Shown piece after piece: positions 1 through 7,579 of a DNA stretch of 64,000 nt; the first letter of the stretch is position 1; every line of letters starts with the position of its first letter. The DNA comes from Paludibacter sp. 47-17 (lineage in GTDB: Bacteria; Bacteroidota; Bacteroidia; Bacteroidales; Paludibacteraceae). The stretch is taken from NCBI GenBank assembly GCA_001898935.1, contig MKVT01000020.1, positions 62,001-126,000 on the forward strand. Reading direction: 5' to 3'. The notes under the pieces were generated by a model. It worked only from the letters and a program-made list of their open reading frames with translations. It did not search any database and was not told the DNA's origin. The position numbers and the translations under genes were made by a program.

Positions 1-2
1 GC

Positions 3-1199
3 TTGAATTACGAAACCGGGTTGGTGATTAATCAGCCCCTGCCTACCGATGGTAATGTTTACATACGTAACGGATTGTACAATTTCGACGATTTTTTCAG
101 CAACAACCGTTCGACGCAGATGAACATGCGGATTGGTCTTACCCAGCCGCTGCATGCTTTTTACGGCTATAATTCGATCCGTTCGGCCTTTCGTCAGGCA
201 AAGCTGGCTCACGAGCGGTCGAGCAAGCAATTGAAAAGGGAGGAGCTGAATTTAATTTACGATGTAAGTAACGCGTTTTACAATCTGCTTTCGGTACAAA
301 AGAGCGAGGAGATTGCCCGGCTCGACCTGGATCGGCAGAAAGAAGCCTTCGATATTGCCAAAAATAAGTTTGATGCCGGTTTGATACGAGAAGTAGATGC
401 TTTACAGATGGAAGTGGACCTGGCCGAAGCGCAGAATAATTATGATCTGGCGCGGGTCAATCAGGCGTCGGCCGAGAATTATTTCAAGGAGCTGATAGGG
501 ATTGAGTTGAACGATAGTGTAGTGTTGAACTCGCAGTTCAACTACGAAGTAGTGATTGTGGATCCCGACAAGGCGGTGGAGTTGGCCATGAAGAACAGGT
601 TGGAGATCCGGGAGCAGGAAATTCAGGTGGAACTCAATACGATGAGTGTGAAGCAGCAGAAGGCCGACGGGATGATAAAGGCCAATCTGAATGCCTATTA
701 CGAAAAGGCCGGAGTGAGTACGCAGAATATCAACACTCAGTTGGGAGCAGCCCTCAGTAATGCTTATTCCGATTTCAGAACCCGTCCGCAGAATTATGGG
801 GTGGGATTGAGTATCTCGATTCCTTTGCTCGATTGGGGTGAAAACAAGGCTCAGGTACGTGCGGCCGAGGCTCGTTTGAAGCAGAATGTGCTGCGTAAGG
901 AGGAGGTTCAGCGGAGTATCGAGCGGGAAGTGCGCAACCTGGTCGACGATCTCAACAGCAGCTTGAAGCGTTTGCAGTTATTGGAGAAGAACCTGAACGT
1001 GGCGGAGAAGAGTTTTGAGATTACCCGCCAGCGATTTTCGGATGGGGATATTGATTCGCAGGCGCTGGCGTTGGAGCGTAACCGTCTGAACAACGCCTAC
1101 AATTCGCATTTACGTGCCTACATCAATTACCAGCTCAAGCTGGCCGATATCATGCGCCGCACGTTTTATGATTTTCAGAAAGACGAAGCGATAGAGTAG
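3..1199 (+). CDS. TolC-family outer membrane efflux protein (5' partial)
   Basis: Outer-membrane channel of a tripartite efflux pump or type I secretion system; it would dock onto a periplasmic adaptor and an inner-membrane RND or ABC pump. The 398 visible residues carry the two long coiled-coil OEP repeats: one around residues 40-165 (QAKLAHERSSKQL onward) and a second around 280-385 (QVRAAEARLKQN ... LKLADIMRR), with a short beta segment (YGVGLSISIPLLDW) before the second. The first in-frame codon here is TTG inside the reading frame and no signal peptide is seen, so the true start and roughly the first 40-60 residues lie upstream of the window. The pump and adaptor genes would be expected upstream, which cannot be checked. 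The family call is firm; the substrate is unknown. Confidence 0.9.
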   Translation: MNYETGLVINQPLPTDGNVYIRNGLYNFDDFFSNNRSTQMNMRIGLTQPLHAFYGYNSIRSAFRQAKLAHERSSKQLKREELNLIYDVSNAFYNLLSVQKSEEIARLDLDRQKEAFDIAKNKFDAGLIREVDALQMEVDLAEAQNNYDLARVNQASAENYFKELIGIELNDSVVLNSQFNYEVVIVDPDKAVELAMKNRLEIREQEIQVELNTMSVKQQKADGMIKANLNAYYEKAGVSTQNINTQLGAALSNAYSDFRTRPQNYGVGLSISIPLLDWGENKAQVRAAEARLKQNVLRKEEVQRSIEREVRNLVDDLNSSLKRLQLLEKNLNVAEKSFEITRQRFSDGDIDSQALALERNRLNNAYNSHLRAYINYQLKLADIMRRTFYDFQKDEAIE

Positions 1200-1203
1200 T
1201 AAG

Positions 1204-1232
1204 GTGAGGCAGTTGAATTTCAACCGCCTCAC
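1204..1232. terminator. Hairpin between convergent tolC-like and CaCA genes
   Basis: Inverted repeat with a 7-bp outer stem (GTGAGGC / GCCTCAC), one A-C mismatch, a 5-bp inner stem (GTTGA / TCAAC) and a 3-nt loop. It lies 4 bases after the tolC-like stop and 20 bases beyond the stop of the convergent exchanger gene. The flanking sequence is only moderately T-rich, so it is a plausible bidirectional terminator rather than a textbook one. Confidence 0.6.
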
Positions 1233-1252
1233 TTCAGTTTAACCGCTGTGGG

Positions 1253-2209
1253 TCAGGATTCCAGTCGGACCAGGTAGATGGTGTAGCCGATATAGATTGT
1301 GAGTAAGAGTATCGCTTCCCAGCGGTCGAGTTTGTGCTTTCTGCCGGTAAACATGGCGAAGAAAAGCAGCAGTGTGCCACCGGCGAGCAGCGCCAGGTCG
1401 ACATTGAACACCGTGTTGAAGCTAACCGGATTAATCACCGAGCTTACTCCCAGTATCAGGAAGATGTTAAAGATGTTGGATCCCACGATATTACCGACGG
1501 CAATGTCGTTATTCTTCTTGATAGCCGCCACTACCGATGTAGCCAGCTCCGGCAACGAAGTCCCCGCAGCGACAATGGTGAGCCCGATTAATTTCTCGCT
1601 CATCCCCATTACCCGGGCGATATCGACCGCACTCGTAACCACCAGCCTGCCTCCCGCGATTAAGGCGGCAAGTCCTCCCACGATTAATAACGCCATTTTC
1701 CATCCCGGATATTGCTTCGTCACAATTTCCGCTTCCGCCGGGTCGTTCTTGAGCTGTTTGGCCACGTACCACAGGAACCAACCGAAGAATGCCAGTAATA
1801 TTATTCCATCGAACCTGCTGATTACACCTGTTCCGTCAGAAAAAATATCGTTCGCGAAAATAAACAGAACTGCAACCGCCAGCAATGAAAACGGAATTTC
1901 TTTCCACACCGTACTGTGCTGAACAGCCAGCGGGGTAATAATCCCTGCTATGCCCAGAATCACCAGCAGGTTGAAATTGTTGCTCCCGATGATATTGCCC
2001 AGAACAATATCGTGACTACCCTGGGCCGCCGCGAAAACATTCACCACCAGCTCCGGAGCCGAGGTGCCGAAAGCAACAATAGTTAATCCGATAGCCAGAT
2101 CGGACACATTATACTTTTTTGCCAGAGCCGATGCGCCGTTGACCAGCCAATCGGCGCCAATTACCAGCAACACAAAGCCGGCAATCAAAAAAACGATTTC
2201 AAGTGCCAT
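1253..2209 (-). CDS. Calcium/sodium antiporter, CaCA family (YrbG-like)
   Basis: Inner-membrane cation exchanger that uses the Na+ (or H+) gradient to export Ca2+. The 318-residue protein is almost entirely hydrophobic with about ten transmembrane segments and shows the duplicated alpha repeats that form the ion path. The first is near residues 35-80 (VAFGTSAPELVVN followed by GNIIGSNNFN), the second near 205-250 (VAAGTSLPELATS followed by GNIVGSNIFN). The glutamate in each GTSxPEL motif is the expected ion ligand. Length is normal for bacterial CaCA proteins. A hairpin terminator lies just upstream, so it probably has its own promoter or depends on read-through. The ion specificity cannot be read from sequence. 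Confidence 0.93.
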   Translation of the reverse strand: MALEIVFLIAGFVLLVIGADWLVNGASALAKKYNVSDLAIGLTIVAFGTSAPELVVNVFAAAQGSHDIVLGNIIGSNNFNLLVILGIAGIITPLAVQHSTVWKEIPFSLLAVAVLFIFANDIFSDGTGVISRFDGIILLAFFGWFLWYVAKQLKNDPAEAEIVTKQYPGWKMALLIVGGLAALIAGGRLVVTSAVDIARVMGMSEKLIGLTIVAAGTSLPELATSVVAAIKKNNDIAVGNIVGSNIFNIFLILGVSSVINPVSFNTVFNVDLALLAGGTLLLFFAMFTGRKHKLDRWEAILLLTIYIGYTIYLVRLES

Positions 2210-2220
2210 AATTTAAATTT

Positions 2221-2252
2221 AAAAAGGGATTGTCTGTGAAAAAACAATCCCT
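2221..2252 (-). terminator. Rho-independent terminator of the 2259-2786 gene
   Basis: Perfect 9-bp inverted repeat (AGGGATTGT / ACAATCCCT) with a 10-nt loop. On the minus strand it is followed by TTTTTAAATTT. It starts 7 bases past the stop codon of the small membrane protein and sits only 12 bases before the exchanger start codon, so it should uncouple the two codirectional genes or act on the exchanger leader. Confidence 0.75.
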
Positions 2253-2258
2253 CTCTTA

Positions 2259-2786
2259 TTAAAGTTTAAAAGTATTGAAAATTACTCCCATCTGCTCTTT
2301 GCTCAGCTCCTTGGCTTCCGACTGTACCTCGTACTCGAACGGAACATACTTCAGTAATTGCACTACACAGAGCGAACGGTTGGGGGTGTAGGCAATCCTT
2401 AGTTTGATGCCTTTGTCGAGGGTTTGCGGAATCTTCGCCAGTTCAATGTAAGAGTCGGACTCGATAATCCGACTCACTTTCAGAAAGTTTTCGGTTTCAA
2501 AAAAGAATTCCTTTATCAGAATCCTGGAAGAGCCGGGTACATGATAATAAAACTTCTTGCGAATGAAGGTGGCTAATAAACCCCAAACGAAAAATCCGAT
2601 GGCCAGTACAATAAACAAGGCGCCTCCGGCACCTCCTTCGGTATTGACCATAGGGACCATGGCTACCGAAACTCCTCCGGCAGCGAGTGCCAGAATTCCT
2701 ACCAGGGGCGATTTTTTCTTAGGGGTGATTTGTGAATGATCGGTTGTATCGAACTTCTGTTCGATGGTTGCATATGTTGTTTCCAT
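2259..2786 (-). CDS. Small membrane protein of unknown function
   Basis: Not recognised. From the ATG at 2786 the protein is 175 residues: a polar N-terminus (METTYATIEQKF), two hydrophobic segments at about residues 28-45 and 54-77 separated by a glycine-rich turn, then a soluble C-terminal half rich in beta-type sequence. It would be an inner-membrane protein with a cytoplasmic or periplasmic tail. The upstream TTG at 2816 would add ten residues without a recognisable feature; the ATG is preceded by the A-rich leader usual in Bacteroidetes, so I prefer it. It has its own terminator and is not obviously coupled to its neighbours. Confidence 0.7.
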   Translation of the reverse strand: METTYATIEQKFDTTDHSQITPKKKSPLVGILALAAGGVSVAMVPMVNTEGGAGGALFIVLAIGFFVWGLLATFIRKKFYYHVPGSSRILIKEFFFETENFLKVSRIIESDSYIELAKIPQTLDKGIKLRIAYTPNRSLCVVQLLKYVPFEYEVQSEAKELSKEQMGVIFNTFKL

Positions 2787-2880
2787 TTTTTGTAAATTAA
2801 TTGATTGATAATACAAATTGCCGGGTCGGGAGAAGACTCCCTGCCTGCTTAAATCTTAATCCCTGAAGTAGTTCGGGGTA

Positions 2881-3273
2881 TCAAATCAGTAATTTACAAA
2901 GTTCGTAAATGTAAAATCCGGCCTGTTCGCGCTGAGCGAGCCTGAACCGGTAGACGATATTGTTTTGAGCCAACTGACGGTGCGTCAGCCCGCAGCTGTG
3001 CGCCACCCGGAAATCGTCGTTGTCGGTAAGGATACGGGTATTGGTGTTGGTGGGCGGTTCCACCTGGCGAACTCCGGAGCCTGCGTTGTTGAGAAAGGGA
3101 GGAAGTAGTTGCTCGAAAGCCACTACCAGGGGTTCGTCGTGTGAAGTGCTTTGTTGCCGGTGGTCACCAGTGTCGTGAGCCGATTCGCTCGAATACAGCG
3201 ATGCCTGTGTCAGTACCAGCAAGGTAGCTGTCACTGTGAGCAACGTAGTAATGTATTTCAGGAATTTCAGCAT
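2881..3273 (-). CDS. Small exported or membrane-anchored protein, unknown function
   Basis: Not recognised. From the ATG at 3273 the product is about 130 residues, beginning MLKFLKYITTLLTVTATLLV, a signal peptide or signal anchor. A low-complexity His/Ser/Asp-rich stretch follows (about residues 30-50), then a C-terminal part with a histidine, two cysteines and a hydrophobic tail (FYIYELCKLLI). An upstream in-frame start at 3318 would fall inside the terminator hairpin of the preceding nitroreductase gene, so 3273 is favoured. The His/Asp-rich segment could bind metal, but this is only a compositional remark. Confidence 0.6.
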   Translation of the reverse strand: MLKFLKYITTLLTVTATLLVLTQASLYSSESAHDTGDHRQQSTSHDEPLVVAFEQLLPPFLNNAGSGVRQVEPPTNTNTRILTDNDDFRVAHSCGLTHRQLAQNNIVYRFRLAQREQAGFYIYELCKLLI

Positions 3274-3274
3274 A

Positions 3275-3317
3275 GTAATAAAAAAATGCACTCCGCTCTT
3301 TTCTAAAACGGAGTGCA
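3275..3317 (-). terminator. Rho-independent terminator after the nitroreductase gene
   Basis: A perfect 9-bp stem (arms 3287-3295 and 3309-3317, TGCACTCCG / CGGAGTGCA) with a 13-nt loop. On the minus strand it is followed by a run of T with one interruption. It lies about 30 bases beyond the nitroreductase stop and directly before the next minus-strand gene. Confidence 0.85.
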
Positions 3318-3347
3318 AAGTTAGCTGGTTTTTATGACTTTTGCAAA

Positions 3348-3980
3348 TTACCGTACTTCAAACAATTGTTCCAGCGATTTGCGAACCTTGGGAGCATGTT
3401 GCGTATCGTCGTCGGCCGAACGGTGTCCGAGCGTTACAACCACCACGGCGCTTACATCGGTACCTTCCAGTCCCAGTATTTTGTTAAAAGCCGAGGGGTC
3501 GAATCCTTCCATCGGACAAGTGTCGATTCCCAGCGAAGCCGCGGCATCGATCAGGTTGCCTACGGCGATGTAAGCCTGACGGGCAGCCCAGTTGTGCTTA
3601 TCTTCGGCCGAGCGGGGGTTGAAAACCGATTTCATAAAGTCGCCGTAACCCGCAATGGCATCCAGCGGAATGTTTTTGGTTTGTGCCGAAAGCGCAATGT
3701 ACTCGTCGATGTGCTGAGCGGTGAGGTCGTTGTAGGCGGCAAACACGAACAGGTGCGAAGCGTCGGTAATCTGCGATTGTCCAAATGCAGCAGCTTTGAG
3801 TTGCTCCCGGAGTCCGGACGATTGCACATCCAGCACCCGGTAGGGTTGCAGTCCGTACGACGAAGCCGTCAGGTTTACCGCTTCTTTCAGCGTGCTTACT
3901 TCTTGTTCCGACAGTTTTTTAGTTGGGTCGAATTTTTTAGTTGCGTATCTCCAGTTCAATAATTCAGTTATTGTTTTCAT
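3348..3980 (-). CDS. NAD(P)H-dependent nitroreductase family oxidoreductase
   Basis: FMN-containing cytoplasmic oxidoreductase of the NfsB-like branch; such enzymes reduce nitroaromatics, quinones or enones with NAD(P)H. The 210-residue length is typical. The N-terminus (residues 1-17, ending RYATKKFDP) carries the Arg/Lys FMN-phosphate contacts, TASSYGLQPYR near residue 38 is the SxxxQPW-like substrate and flavin loop, and GIDTCPMEGFDPSAF near residue 163 is the conserved C-terminal flavin-binding segment. It is a single gene between its own -7 element and a strong terminator. The physiological substrate is unknown. Confidence 0.93.
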   Translation of the reverse strand: MKTITELLNWRYATKKFDPTKKLSEQEVSTLKEAVNLTASSYGLQPYRVLDVQSSGLREQLKAAAFGQSQITDASHLFVFAAYNDLTAQHIDEYIALSAQTKNIPLDAIAGYGDFMKSVFNPRSAEDKHNWAARQAYIAVGNLIDAAASLGIDTCPMEGFDPSAFNKILGLEGTDVSAVVVVTLGHRSADDDTQHAPKVRKSLEQLFEVR

Positions 3981-4005
3981 CTTTTTTGTTTTTTAATTGA
4001 TACTG

Positions 4006-4013
4006 CAAAGATA
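4006..4013 (-). promoter_or_regulatory. Bacteroidetes -7 element before the nitroreductase gene
   Basis: On the minus strand this reads TATCTTTG, a full match to the TAnnTTTG -7 consensus of the Bacteroidetes primary sigma factor. It lies 26 bases upstream of the start codon. No well-spaced -33 TTTG was found. Confidence 0.55.
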
Positions 4014-4090
4014 GGGCTGATTCTGGTGGCATATCGTACAAAAAAACGACGATGCATTGTAAAAATCCGATATTTTACTATATTTACCCA

Positions 4091-7000
4091 ATGAAAACGT
4101 TATTCCGGATTGTTTTGGTTAGCCTGAGCGTACTGGTAGTGGTTGTGATGCTGCTGGCCGGAGCGCTTTTTTTTGCCATTCAGCAGGAAAGTTTTCAGAA
4201 TTACCTCAAAGATAAGGCGTTGCCTTACCTGGAGGACCTGTTGGGCACCCGTGTGGAATTGGAGCGCATTTCGGTACGATTTCCCGACAAGTTGTTGTTG
4301 CAGGGGCTGCTGGTCGAGGATTTGCAGGGCGACACCTTGTTGGCCATGCAGGAACTGGAAGTCGACATCGACATGCGGCGGCTGTTGAAGCGTGAAGTGG
4401 TCGTGGAACATGTCGGGGTCGACGGCGTAAAATCCCATGTATACCGCCTTCGCGACGACAGGTATAATTATGAGTTTTTAATGGATGCCTTTGCGGCCGA
4501 TAGTGTGCCGGAGCCGGTCGATGCAGATACCACCCGGTTGAATATAAAAATTGAACTCCATACCCTCTCGTTCGGCGGGGTGGATGTCCGGTTCGACGAC
4601 GATTCGCTGATGCACGCGCAAGTGCGATGGGAGGAGTTGGAGGTTGCGATAAGCGAACTGGATTTGGATCGTGGACGGTTCGGGCTGGGGAAGATGGAGC
4701 TTAAAAATGCTGAAGTCGAGTTGCGGATGCCCGGTGCGGTCGACGTTTCGAAGGGTTTTAATCCCGGTCATATCCGCTTGCAGCGTCTTGGGCTTCAACT
4801 AAGCGATATTGTATATAACAGTGATACGATAGCTGCCACGCTGGCGTCGATGTCGTTTCGCGAGCAGTCGGGGCTGGTGTTGAACCAGCTTTCGATGGCG
4901 GTGCTGTTGGAGCCGGACCGCTTACAACTGAGCGACCTGTACCTGCGCACGCCCCATAGCCGGCTGAAGAATTCCACTGTTTTACGGTTCGACTCCATCG
5001 GACAGTTGTCGGCCGGCCTGGCGAAGGTGAACATCGAAACCCGTATTTCCGAAAGTTTTGTAGGCCTGCGCGATGTGTTGCTGCTGGCACCCACGCTGTC
5101 GTTGGGCGAAGGCCTGCAATTGCCGCCGGTAGTCAGGGCCGATGTTGCTTTCAGCGGTACGGTCGGCCGGTTTAAAGCCCGCCTGCAGGTCGATAGCGAC
5201 CTGGCCGGGTTGAAAGCAGAGGCCGATATGACTTCCGTCGATCCGGATGCGCTGGCCGGGAAGTTGCTGCTGAACGATCTTTATTTTTACAGCGATTCGC
5301 TGAATGTGGAGCTGGAGTCGGTGCAGGTGGTGGCCCAGTCGGCGCCGGAACGTAAAAATCTGGATGTTTTGCTGCCTTTTGCCGAAATGCATCTTCAGGG
5401 CGATTATAAGCTGACCCAACTGGGAGCGGTGGTGAACAACCTGATGGTAAAGCATTTTAATGTGTCGAATGCCCGGTATCTTCCCGAGGGCAATCAGCAA
5501 TTCGACCTGGATGTGCGGCTGGAGGATCATCCGTTTCTGCAGCCTTATTTGCCCGATTCGCTTGTTTTTTCGCCTTTACGTCTTCAGGTGGGTTACACTT
5601 CGAAGGGGCGTGTGCTGTCGGTGAACGCAGATGTCGATACGGCGGCGTTGGGTGCGATGAGTTTGAAGTTGCTGCAGCTGGAGATGCTGACGGTGGGAGA
5701 GGCGCTTACGTATTCTGTCAAGCTCAACGAGGTGCGGCAGGGCGACCTGGATGTACCTCCCCTGGTGCTGAGCGGGAAATTGCTCCACGATGTGGCCGAT
5801 TTTAGCGTGTTGCTGCGCGATACTGTCAACCGCGAAGATAACCGGATTTCGGGCAGGGTCGACCTGGCGGGATTCCGGGGCGGTGCCACTCCGGATACTT
5901 CCGATCCCCGGCTGGATCTGGGACTTACCATCGATCGCATCGCCCTGAAAAGTCTGGAAGCCTTTGCTGCGGAGTATATCTCATCCGCCAGCGGCTATGT
6001 TTCGGGAAAAGTAAATGTCGACGATTTGACGGGTCGCATGAAGGTGACCGGATCGTTGAAGGTGAACGATATCGGCATGAAGATTCTGATGCTCGACGAG
6101 ACGTTCCGTATACCTTCGGATGAACTGATACTTCAGGAAGAAGCGTTGGTTTTTAATTCGTTCGATATTGTTGACGCAAAAGGTGAAAAACTGACCATCG
6201 ACGGAAAAATCGGATTTAAAGAGTTTCAGGATTTCAGGTTCGATTTGTTGGTGCGTACCGATAATTTCAGGGCATTGAATTCGACGGCAGGGACGAACGA
6301 TTTGTTTTTTGGCGATTTGTACCTGGGTATGGAGTTGAAGATTACCGGCGATATGGCTTTACCGGTGGTGGGAGGTACGTTACAGGTAAATGATAAGAGT
6401 AAACTTACCTTTATTGTTCCGCAGATGGATCCTACCCTGACCGATCGTGCCGGGATCGTTGAATTTGTAAATCCCGGGTCGGAAAGCTATAACCGGGAGC
6501 CGGTGGTGGTTGATTCTCTCAAGCAGAGTACTATCAACGGCATGGATGTAGGAGTGGATATTTCGATTGATAAAAATGCGGAAGTAACGATGATTATCGA
6601 TAAAGCAACGGGCGATTATGTCAGGTTGAAAGGAGAAGGTTTGTTGAGTGGCGGCATCGATCCTTCGGGGAAGGTATCGCTCACCGGGCGTTACGAATTT
6701 CACGAAGGCATTTACGAATTGAATGTGAGTTTGATTCAGCGCCGGTTTGCCATCCGCAAGGGCAGTTACATCCTCTGGACGGGCGACCCGCTGTCGGCAC
6801 TGATGAATATAACGGCCGTGTACGAAACACGTACGGCTCCCTTGTCGTTGGTTGAAAGCAGCCTGGGCCCGGTATCGGCGGAGCAGCGCAACCGCTACCT
6901 GCAGCGGATGCCCTTTACCACCGAGTTGAAAGTGTCGGGAGAGCTGATGGAGCCTGAGATCGGATTTGATATTGTGTTGAACGAAGAAAACCTTCAGGTG

Positions 7001-7579
7001 AGCAGCGATGTGCTGAATACCACCAAAGCCCGGCTGGCCCGGTTACGTACCGATCCTCCCGAATTGTACAAGCAAGTGTTTGCCCTGTTGCTGTTTAATC
7101 AGTTTTTAGCCGAGAATCCACTGAGTTCGACAAGTGGCGGAAGCACGGAGCTGATGCTCAGGGAAAGCGCCGGGCGTATTATTTCCCAGCAACTGAACCG
7201 GCTGGCCGGTAATCTGGTGAAGGGGGTCGATATCGAATTTGATGTGGATGCCGTCGACGACTATTCGAAGGGGGTGCGTGAAAGCCGTACGGATCTGAAT
7301 GTAGCTTTGTCGAAGCAGTTTTTCGACAACCGTCTGAAAATAACCGTCGGGAGTAGTTTCGGACTGGAAGGAACGCCTTACGAAAACCAGTCGTCGTCGA
7401 ATATTGCCGGTAATTTTAAAGCCGATTACCTCATTACCCGCGACGGAAGGTATAAGCTCAGGGCTTATCGGAAAAACGAATACCAGATGGCGTTGCTGGG
7501 CGAAATTGTGGAGACGGGCCTTACATTTATTATAACGATGGACTATGATACATGGAACGAATTAACGCGAAAGAAATGA
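4091..7579 (+). CDS. tamB: Translocation/assembly module protein TamB
   Basis: Large inner-membrane-anchored periplasmic protein that bridges to the outer membrane; TamB/AsmA-like proteins act in outer-membrane protein assembly and lipid transport. The 1162-residue product begins with a signal anchor (residues 1-30, MKTLFRIVLVSLSVLVVVV), continues as a very long repetitive beta-rich stretch (the hydrophobic groove), and ends in the TamB/DUF490 C-terminal domain (about 770-1160) with the typical segment LTGRYEFHEGIYEL near residue 870. The upstream ATG at 4052 would put 13 residues before the signal anchor, so 4091 is chosen. Its stop overlaps the start of the next gene as ATGA, implying translational coupling with its outer-membrane partner. 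Confidence 0.93.
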   Translation: MKTLFRIVLVSLSVLVVVVMLLAGALFFAIQQESFQNYLKDKALPYLEDLLGTRVELERISVRFPDKLLLQGLLVEDLQGDTLLAMQELEVDIDMRRLLKREVVVEHVGVDGVKSHVYRLRDDRYNYEFLMDAFAADSVPEPVDADTTRLNIKIELHTLSFGGVDVRFDDDSLMHAQVRWEELEVAISELDLDRGRFGLGKMELKNAEVELRMPGAVDVSKGFNPGHIRLQRLGLQLSDIVYNSDTIAATLASMSFREQSGLVLNQLSMAVLLEPDRLQLSDLYLRTPHSRLKNSTVLRFDSIGQLSAGLAKVNIETRISESFVGLRDVLLLAPTLSLGEGLQLPPVVRADVAFSGTVGRFKARLQVDSDLAGLKAEADMTSVDPDALAGKLLLNDLYFYSDSLNVELESVQVVAQSAPERKNLDVLLPFAEMHLQGDYKLTQLGAVVNNLMVKHFNVSNARYLPEGNQQFDLDVRLEDHPFLQPYLPDSLVFSPLRLQVGYTSKGRVLSVNADVDTAALGAMSLKLLQLEMLTVGEALTYSVKLNEVRQGDLDVPPLVLSGKLLHDVADFSVLLRDTVNREDNRISGRVDLAGFRGGATPDTSDPRLDLGLTIDRIALKSLEAFAAEYISSASGYVSGKVNVDDLTGRMKVTGSLKVNDIGMKILMLDETFRIPSDELILQEEALVFNSFDIVDAKGEKLTIDGKIGFKEFQDFRFDLLVRTDNFRALNSTAGTNDLFFGDLYLGMELKITGDMALPVVGGTLQVNDKSKLTFIVPQMDPTLTDRAGIVEFVNPGSESYNREPVVVDSLKQSTINGMDVGVDISIDKNAEVTMIIDKATGDYVRLKGEGLLSGGIDPSGKVSLTGRYEFHEGIYELNVSLIQRRFAIRKGSYILWTGDPLSALMNITAVYETRTAPLSLVESSLGPVSAEQRNRYLQRMPFTTELKVSGELMEPEIGFDIVLNEENLQVSSDVLNTTKARLARLRTDPPELYKQVFALLLFNQFLAENPLSSTSGGSTELMLRESAGRIISQQLNRLAGNLVKGVDIEFDVDAVDDYSKGVRESRTDLNVALSKQFFDNRLKITVGSSFGLEGTPYENQSSSNIAGNFKADYLITRDGRYKLRAYRKNEYQMALLGEIVETGLTFIITMDYDTWNELTRKK

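Noticed and set aside
1299-1922. 207-codon plus-strand open frame
   Set aside because: Antisense to the CaCA exchanger, whose duplicated GTSxPEL repeats are clear. The Ser/Thr-rich translation has no features.
4079-4086. TATATTTA as the tamB -7 element
   Set aside because: It misses the final G of the consensus and lies only 4 bases before the start codon, too close for a promoter unless the mRNA were leaderless.
7552-7575. Earlier ATG for the tamL gene
   Set aside because: It would add eight residues and a 28-base overlap with tamB. The ATGA overlap at 7576 is the usual coupling arrangement.
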